Positions 6,281-10,928 of a stretch of DNA of 10,928 nucleotides are shown piece by piece. Position 1 is the first letter of the stretch. Each line of letters opens with the position of its first letter. The DNA is taken from contig CAYPEL010000091.1 of the NCBI GenBank assembly GCA_964409635.1, forward strand, positions 1-10,928, read 5' to 3'. The translations under genes and the position numbers were made by a program. Origin of the DNA: CAYPEL01 sp964409635. Lineage in GTDB: Bacteria > Pseudomonadota > Gammaproteobacteria > DSM-19610. Under the pieces are notes generated by a model. It saw only the letters and a list, made by a program, of their open reading frames with translations. It ran no database searches and was not told where the DNA came from.

Positions 6281-7873
6281 TTACTGGCCCTGTTGCCGGC
6301 CTGAAACAGTTCGTCTTGAATACACCAGCACAAGCACCAGGAAGAAAAGCCATATCGGATCGAATACCCGGGATTCATTGAAAGTACAACCACCGCCGCC
6401 ACCAGTGCCACTGCTGCTTGTAGTCGTTGTACTCGTGGCACAGCTTGCGGGTAACACCGAAGACGGATTCTGTGCCGCGGTTAATGCAGCGAAAGCATCA
6501 ATAATACCCGTACCACAATTATCAGTTGTACAGGTGGAACCGGCGGGAAACGCTTGCGTGGTAGCACACAAGATACCTTCCACATCCTGTGGTGACAGCG
6601 TACTATCAACGGCATAAATGAGCGATGCAACCGCTGACACCTGTGCGGTCGTAAAGCTGGTGCCCTGGATTAATGCCAGACCATCTTGTCCCGGCCCGTT
6701 GCTACCTAAATTGGACAAGGTACGTACACCGTCAAAATCATCGCCACCCGGCGCACTCAGGTCAACAGCCGCGCCAAAATTCACGTAACTGGTCTGATCA
6801 CCGCCTCGTGAGGTGGCCCCAACCACGATAACGCCCTGGCAATTCGCAGGACTGATTGCCGCAATATTCCCGCCCCCATTACCGGCCGCCGTGACTACGA
6901 TGGCGCCTGCTGCGCGGACGGCATTGATGGCGCCTTGCTCTGCCGGAGTACAAGACCCCTCACCACTCAAACTGAGATTGACCACTTTGGCAGGATTAGT
7001 GTTATCAGGTACGCCCGCCACCGGCAAACCAACTGCCCACCGCATGGCATCCACAATATCTGAAATCGACCCGCCACATTTACCGAGCACCCGGATCGGT
7101 AATATGCGTGCATTAAAATCGATCCCGGCGATATCCGTGGTATTGTCTGCCGTGGCCGCCATGACACCAACAACCGACAAGCCATGCCAGGAACTTTCGT
7201 GGTTTATCGTCTCACTCAGACAATCTGCAGGTGCGTTAGCTTGATCGTCCGGATCGTTTGGATCCACGGCGTCACCTGGATCAGAAGGATCTGTATCGCG
7301 GCCATCACCATCATTCGCTGTAAAAGTATCCGAGATTAAATCGTAGCCTTGCAGCGTTAAAATTCGACCTGGTAATAAATCGCGGTGCGGTAGAATACCG
7401 GTGTCCACCACGGCGATAACGATACCCGCGCTGCCCATTGAGATATCCCAGGCAGCCTCCATATTGATGCCAAAAGACTCAAACAAATACCACTGGTCTG
7501 AATAACGCGGATCATTTGGAACAAAAGCCGGATACATGCGCTTGTCGAGTTGCACATAATCAACCGCAGGATCCTGCGACAAGGCACTCAAGGTTTCCTG
7601 CACCTGCGCTTCCGTCAGACCCTCCGGCAATTGCAGAACCGTACTGTTATCGCTCAAGCGGCGCTTGAAAATCAGGCGTTCACCGCCCGGCGTTGTTAGA
7701 TTATTCAGTACACGCTGCGGACGAACGGTATCACTCCCTGTTTCTGCTGCTGCTTTGTACTTAATAATTATCTGATTGTTAAATGCCTCGCCGGAGGAAG
7801 CAAAGCTAGCGGCAGAGATCAGACAAAGCACAACACTCAACCACGACCGGATGCCGGTTCCCATTCTCATCAT
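6281..7873 (-). CDS. Secreted S8 (subtilisin-like) serine protease with CTERM sorting tail
   Basis: A 530-residue preproprotein. Residues 1-26 are a signal peptide (MMRMGTGIRS, hydrophobic stretch, AASFASS). Residues ~33-112 resemble an I9-like propeptide (IIIKYKAAA ... VDYVQLDKRMYP). The S8 domain (~125-465) has the triad D157 (AVVDTG), H230 (WHG) and S406 (GTSF), and the oxyanion Asn N332 (AAGN). The usual GTSMAxPHV box reads GTSFTTAQV. An Asp-rich insert (188-209) between Asp and His may bind Ca2+. A Ser/Thr linker leads to GGGGGC (491-496), DPIWLF, a hydrophobic helix and SRRTVSGR. That is the Gly-Cys-TM-Arg layout of GlyGly/JDVT/MYXO-CTERM signals, which are cut by intramembrane proteases after export. 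The ATG at 7873 has GGAGAG with a 6-nt spacer. It begins 15 bp after the gspB-like stop, so it is the third gene of the operon and a plausible type II secretion substrate. Confidence 0.92.
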   Translation of the reverse strand: MMRMGTGIRSWLSVVLCLISAASFASSGEAFNNQIIIKYKAAAETGSDTVRPQRVLNNLTTPGGERLIFKRRLSDNSTVLQLPEGLTEAQVQETLSALSQDPAVDYVQLDKRMYPAFVPNDPRYSDQWYLFESFGINMEAAWDISMGSAGIVIAVVDTGILPHRDLLPGRILTLQGYDLISDTFTANDGDGRDTDPSDPGDAVDPNDPDDQANAPADCLSETINHESSWHGLSVVGVMAATADNTTDIAGIDFNARILPIRVLGKCGGSISDIVDAMRWAVGLPVAGVPDNTNPAKVVNLSLSGEGSCTPAEQGAINAVRAAGAIVVTAAGNGGGNIAAISPANCQGVIVVGATSRGGDQTSYVNFGAAVDLSAPGGDDFDGVRTLSNLGSNGPGQDGLALIQGTSFTTAQVSAVASLIYAVDSTLSPQDVEGILCATTQAFPAGSTCTTDNCGTGIIDAFAALTAAQNPSSVLPASCATSTTTTSSSGTGGGGGCTFNESRVFDPIWLFFLVLVLVYSRRTVSGRQQGQ

Positions 7874-7888
7874 TTCATTCTCTCCAGA

Positions 7889-8593
7889 TTAGTTGGCATC
7901 GATGCGGAAACGCTCACCTTCATATGACAACACTGCGCCCCCGGGGGTGACCTCCTCAAGTGTCGGACCTTCAGACAACTGGTCACCTTCCCGGTACTTT
8001 TGCAAGTTAATCAACACAAATCGTTCTTCGGCACGCTCAGCATAAACATGAACATCCAGCCTCAGACCATCGCCTAGCTGTCCGAGCAGCCTGGCCGGTA
8101 TTTGGGGCCAGGCGGGTAAATCAGTTGAATCTGCAGGTTTGGCAGCGACTTCAGGCTCAGGTTCAATAATACTTTCGGCGTGAACAACGCGACCCTTAGT
8201 CACTTTTTTTGCCACCGGCGGTGGTGGTGGAGGTATAGACCTTAAGGGCGGTGAAATATCCAGGCTCTCTGCAGCCTCATACCGGGGTTCGGCTTGGGTT
8301 ACAAAGGCAGGCTGCTGCGGCGGTGTTGCCACTTGTGGTGGTGGCGCTTCCGGCGGGGCTATTATTTCTTTGTCATTGTTATTGGCAAGCACGGACTCCG
8401 CACCGGTTTGCTCCGCGTCCGGCCAAAATAATATCGCCAGCAGTACGATGTTCATGGCTCCCAGCAGAACCCAGCCCCAAATTCGTTTCTGCCTGACCGG
8501 CGCTTCGACAGACTGGACGTCATCAATGCCCGGTACATCGCCTTGCTTACGTTGCTGTTCTGCCTTTCTGAGCGCTTCGAGAATATATGACAT
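7889..8593 (-). CDS. gspB: GspB-like general secretion pathway protein B
   Basis: A 234-residue bitopic inner-membrane protein. The N-terminus MSYILEALRKAEQQRKQGDVP is the family's cytoplasmic signature. A single membrane helix (about 38-57, IWGWVLLGAMNIVLLAILFW) is followed by a Pro-rich periplasmic spacer (about 78-150, including PPPPPP). The C-terminal GspB domain (about 160-234) contains ARLLGQLGDGLRLDVHVYA, LINLQKYREGDQL and GGAVLSYEGERFRI. In Aeromonas, ExeA and ExeB form a complex that helps place the type II secretin in the outer membrane through peptidoglycan. Its ATG shares one base with the TGA stop of the upstream gspA-like gene (TGATG at 8595-8591), implying translational coupling. 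The core T2SS genes (gspC-O) are not in the window. Confidence 0.92.
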   Translation of the reverse strand: MSYILEALRKAEQQRKQGDVPGIDDVQSVEAPVRQKRIWGWVLLGAMNIVLLAILFWPDAEQTGAESVLANNNDKEIIAPPEAPPPQVATPPQQPAFVTQAEPRYEAAESLDISPPLRSIPPPPPPVAKKVTKGRVVHAESIIEPEPEVAAKPADSTDLPAWPQIPARLLGQLGDGLRLDVHVYAERAEERFVLINLQKYREGDQLSEGPTLEEVTPGGAVLSYEGERFRIDAN

Positions 8594-10341
8594 CAGGGAT
8601 TTCCAGACAGGCGCGCCGGCATTAAATTATCAGCGGCGTCACTCTGCAACAGGGGCACACCGGGGCGCCTGGTTGCTGTATTTAGATGAATAAGGGTTTC
8701 AGGGCCGGCAACCCCATCAGCCTTGAGTCCCTGACTACGCTGAAACCTCTCAACCAGCGATTTGAGCGCCTGATTGTATACCCGGGAACCGGCCTGGGCC
8801 GTCGACAGGCCCAATGCAAGCTGCACTTGTTCTTGTAGCCAAGCCACATCACCACCCTGGTTTCCCGGTCTCAATACTGTTTGCCCACCGGGCGGAACCT
8901 GCCAAAGTAACTGGTAATCACCAAACCAGAAACGCTGTATTTCTGCGGGTGATACTAAAAACTCTTTACCATCGATGTCGATGGCAGCTCCATCATCAGT
9001 GATAGATCGCAACAAGACAGGAACACGGCGGCCATCTGTCGCAGCTAATTGTAATAAAACCGGCCGTTGGAACCGCGTGATAGCGTTCCAACTGCCACTG
9101 CGTTGTAGACACCTCAGCAAAACCCGCCGCGCTTCTGCGCAAGCCTGGCTGTCAGTCGAAGCCGTGGATTGGTAACCCCATACCCTGAACAAAGCTGACC
9201 AGGCATGGCGCTTTGCTGCCACTCCCATCCCCGCCAATAGTTCCTCCAGATCGGGCGTGTCTTCAATAATCTCTGATAATTCAGGTGTCTCTGGCTCTGT
9301 ATCATCGGCGAGTGCAGCTACAGACAGAACTCCAGCCGCCTGTGGTGGTGAAACAGTTTCGGGGCTTTGACCCTTTACTGTTGCTAGTGACGGCACCACC
9401 GCCTTACTTGCGATACTGGGCTTATTCAATTTCTCCAACAGCACGGGAGCCAGCCACAGGGCGAGCATCACAGACACAATCGCCACCAGGGCGGTACTCC
9501 ACCAGGTGATTTTCTCCGGCGCGGTTTTGGTTTCCTCCGGTAAAATCTCGGCCGCAGCGCGGCGCACAATCTTGCTGTTCACCACACGTTTGCCTTCGAC
9601 ATACGCACCCAGTAATGAACGGTCACAGATCACATTGATTAACCTCGGGATGCCATCCGAATAACCCTGGATAAGCTTGACGGCCTTATCATTGAAAACC
9701 ATTTCCGTGCCGCCACACACTTCGAGGCGGTGACGGATATAGGCCGCGGTATCTTCGCTGGAAATAGGTTCGAGGTGATAACGCGCCGTAATACGTTGCG
9801 ACAATTGGCGCAGGTCTTCACGCGCCAGCAAATCCCGCAATTCCGGCTGGCCGATCAATATAATCTGTAACAGCTTTTCCTGCGTCGTTTCCAGGTTAGT
9901 CAGTAACCGAACCTGCTCCAGTGCATCCGCATCCAGATTTTGCGCTTCATCAATGACCAGCACCGTACGCCTGCCTTTGGCATGGGCTTCGATCAGATAT
10001 TCGTTCAAAGCATCCGTCAGTACCTTAATACTGTTGGTTCCTGCGGGGTAACTGATCTGCAATTCATCGCACAGCGTACTAATCAGTTCCAGGCTGGATA
10101 CTCTGGGGTTCAGGATTAAGGCGACATCGACATTATCGGGCAACTGCCCGAGCAGGCTGCGGCAAATCGTCGTCTTGCCGGTACCCACCTCACCCGTCAA
10201 CTGAACAAAACCACCACCTTCTCCTACGCCATACAGGAGGTGCGCCAAGGCTTCGCGGTGGCGCTGACTCATATACAAAAAGCGCGGATCGGGCGCGATG
10301 GAAAATGGGCGTTCGGTCAGACCGAAATGTTGTTCGTACAT
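8593..10341 (-). CDS. gspA: GspA/ExeA-like AAA+ ATPase with peptidoglycan-binding domain
   Basis: A 582-residue inner-membrane ATPase. It begins MYEQHFGLTERPFSIAPDP, the ExeA signature. The AAA+ module (about 1-265) has Walker A GEVGTGKT (50-57, K56), Walker B VLVIDEAQ (127-134, D131/E132), and ILIGQPELRDLL with the arginine-rich segment that follows. A membrane helix at about 280-301 is followed by a Pro/Glu-rich spacer. A C39-like region (about 375-485: WSALFRVWGY, FQRPVLLQL, GDYQLLWQVP) has no obvious intact catalytic Cys-His arrangement. The C-terminus (about 494-560) is a PG_binding_1 domain (GGDVAWLQEQ, FQRSQGLKADGVAGPETL). Known ExeA uses ATP to multimerise and remodel peptidoglycan for secretin insertion. 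It is the first gene of the gspA-gspB-protease operon. No clear Shine-Dalgarno lies before the ATG at 10341. MSHA or other ExeA paralogues are an alternative, but the adjacent gspB favours GspA. Confidence 0.93.
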   Translation of the reverse strand: MYEQHFGLTERPFSIAPDPRFLYMSQRHREALAHLLYGVGEGGGFVQLTGEVGTGKTTICRSLLGQLPDNVDVALILNPRVSSLELISTLCDELQISYPAGTNSIKVLTDALNEYLIEAHAKGRRTVLVIDEAQNLDADALEQVRLLTNLETTQEKLLQIILIGQPELRDLLAREDLRQLSQRITARYHLEPISSEDTAAYIRHRLEVCGGTEMVFNDKAVKLIQGYSDGIPRLINVICDRSLLGAYVEGKRVVNSKIVRRAAAEILPEETKTAPEKITWWSTALVAIVSVMLALWLAPVLLEKLNKPSIASKAVVPSLATVKGQSPETVSPPQAAGVLSVAALADDTEPETPELSEIIEDTPDLEELLAGMGVAAKRHAWSALFRVWGYQSTASTDSQACAEARRVLLRCLQRSGSWNAITRFQRPVLLQLAATDGRRVPVLLRSITDDGAAIDIDGKEFLVSPAEIQRFWFGDYQLLWQVPPGGQTVLRPGNQGGDVAWLQEQVQLALGLSTAQAGSRVYNQALKSLVERFQRSQGLKADGVAGPETLIHLNTATRRPGVPLLQSDAADNLMPARLSGNP

Positions 10342-10683
10342 TGCACCGGAAAGTTCTCTATCGAGGGGTTATTATGCCTGTAAAATTATATAATTACCGC
10401 TATCCACATTGCGTGCGGGGTTTGCTTATGAAGGCAACTACACCACTTTGCACCCAATGCCAGTAAGTTAACCGGGGGAACTCTGATTAATCCGCGAAAC
10501 CAAGGCACCTGAATAAATCAGGTTCCCTAGAAAAACCAGGCATGCACTGTGAGAATAATTCCCCGCTATGCGGTAGATCTATGTCCACAGGAACATGCCG
10601 GTAAAAAATAGTAGTATGTGCGCTCGGGTAAGGTAGTACGGGCTTTTACCCGGCGCATAAAATTCAAGATTTCGGTGGAGACT
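10342..10683. promoter_or_regulatory. Divergent intergenic region, 342 bp
   Basis: This stretch separates the gspA operon from the plus-strand gene at the window edge and should contain both promoters. A 12-bp palindrome, AATTATATAATT at 10384-10395, contains TATAAT on both strands. It lies about 45 bp before the gspA start, so it is a candidate -10 or operator, though no good -35 was found. A small hairpin, ACCTGA (10507-10512) with TCAGGT (10518-10523), is also present. No ORF with a ribosome-binding site was seen. Confidence 0.4.
10620..10656 (+). promoter_or_regulatory. Leader hairpin before the right-edge gene
   Basis: GCGC-T-CGGGTAA (10620-10631) pairs with TTACCCG-GCGC (10646-10656): 11 bp with one bulged T and a 14-nt loop. 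It ends 27 nt before the ATG at 10684 and has no T-tract directly after it. It could be a 5'-UTR regulatory structure of that gene or a weak terminator. Confidence 0.45.
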
Positions 10684-10928
10684 ATGACTGCGAAAGTAGA
10701 AAAAACCATTAACGGTTGTAATGTAACCGCGCGCCCCGTCTACAAGGGCCAAGCACTGCCCGCCTACTGGACATGCCATATCGACCAACACGTGCAGGCA
10801 AAAACTTTTCCATCTGCACAAGATGTATTCAAATTTGCCGAAAACCTCTACTGCTACCAGCATCAGCTAGTAGTCCTTCAACAGGATAATGACGGGTTCA
10901 GTCAGTTTGTCAACGTTCACGGCAAGGC
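10684..10928 (+). CDS. Hypothetical protein, truncated by the window edge
   Basis: An open frame begins at ATG 10684 and continues without a stop to the last base of the window (81 complete codons). It is preceded by GGTGGAG at 10674-10680; the spacing is short (3 nt) but the match is good. The visible protein begins MTAKVEKTINGCNVTARPVY and continues with KGQALPAYWTCHIDQHVQAK, FPSAQDVFKFAENLYCYQHQ and LVVLQQDNDGFSQFVNVHGK. It has no signal peptide or membrane helix; short beta-strand-like segments alternate with one helix (FPSAQDVFKFAENLY). Cys residues occur at 12, 31 and 57. I do not recognise the family. The minus-strand open frame at 10579-10863 is the shadow of this gene. Confidence 0.72.
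   Translation, partial: MTAKVEKTINGCNVTARPVYKGQALPAYWTCHIDQHVQAKTFPSAQDVFKFAENLYCYQHQLVVLQQDNDGFSQFVNVHGK

Noticed and set aside
6813..7244. 143-codon plus-strand open frame inside the protease gene
   Set aside because: Antisense shadow of the S8 catalytic domain, which carries clear triad motifs on the other strand.
10579..10863. 94-codon minus-strand open frame at the right edge
   Set aside because: Antisense to the partial plus-strand gene, which has a GGTGGAG signal and stays open to the window end; the minus frame also crosses the leader hairpin.
1..10928. CRISPR array, tRNA, rRNA, prophage or insertion sequence with transposase
   Set aside because: No regularly spaced direct repeats, no cloverleaf-like or rRNA-like segment, and no transposase, integrase or phage structural protein was found on either strand.

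Overview
The window looks like chromosomal DNA from a gammaproteobacterium, probably an environmental or marine free-living one. This rests on the ExeA/GspA-GspB pair, a COG4103-type TerB protein, an HU-family protein with a basic tail, a cyclic-nucleotide-binding/rhodanese fusion, and a protease ending in a Gly-rich/Cys/transmembrane/basic (GlyGly/JDVT-CTERM-like) sorting tail. No rRNA, tRNA, CRISPR array, transposase, integrase or phage gene was seen. Base composition is moderate and fairly even, with AT-rich intergenic regions.

Layout: (1) 55-567 (+) encodes a small two-helix glycine-zipper membrane protein of the DUF1269 type. A strong stem-loop/T-tract terminator at 608-638 follows it. 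(2) 640-926 has no convincing gene and holds a roughly 100-bp inverted-repeat structure (736-837) with a nested hairpin. A 72-codon hypothetical gene (927-1145, +) follows. (3) 1167-4826 (-) is a likely two-gene unit. A 1093-residue multidomain protein (two cNMP-binding-like domains, rhodanese, long coiled coil, one membrane helix, FGE/SUMF1-type domain) is followed 24 bp later by a small Rieske [2Fe-2S] protein. (4) A 473-bp divergent intergenic region leads to an HU-family DNA-binding protein with a Lys-rich N-terminal tail (5300-5665, +). That gene converges on a TerB-like gene (5717-6196, -). (5) 6281-10341 (-) is a tight three-gene operon: gspA/exeA-like AAA+ ATPase, gspB-like protein, and a secreted S8 protease. 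(6) A 342-bp divergent intergenic region leads to a gene that runs off the right edge (10684-10928+, +).

The genes suggest two functional themes. The gspA-gspB-protease operon joins the peptidoglycan-remodelling and secretin-assembly helpers of type II secretion to a likely client, a subtilase whose tail resembles sorting signals processed after export. The large fusion protein has the shape of a single-pass transmembrane sensor or scaffold. Cytoplasmic nucleotide-binding and rhodanese domains would connect through a coiled coil and a membrane helix to a periplasmic FGE-like domain that lacks the catalytic cysteines. The adjacent Rieske protein hints at a redox partner. That architecture is the most unusual item here; its function is inferred, not shown.
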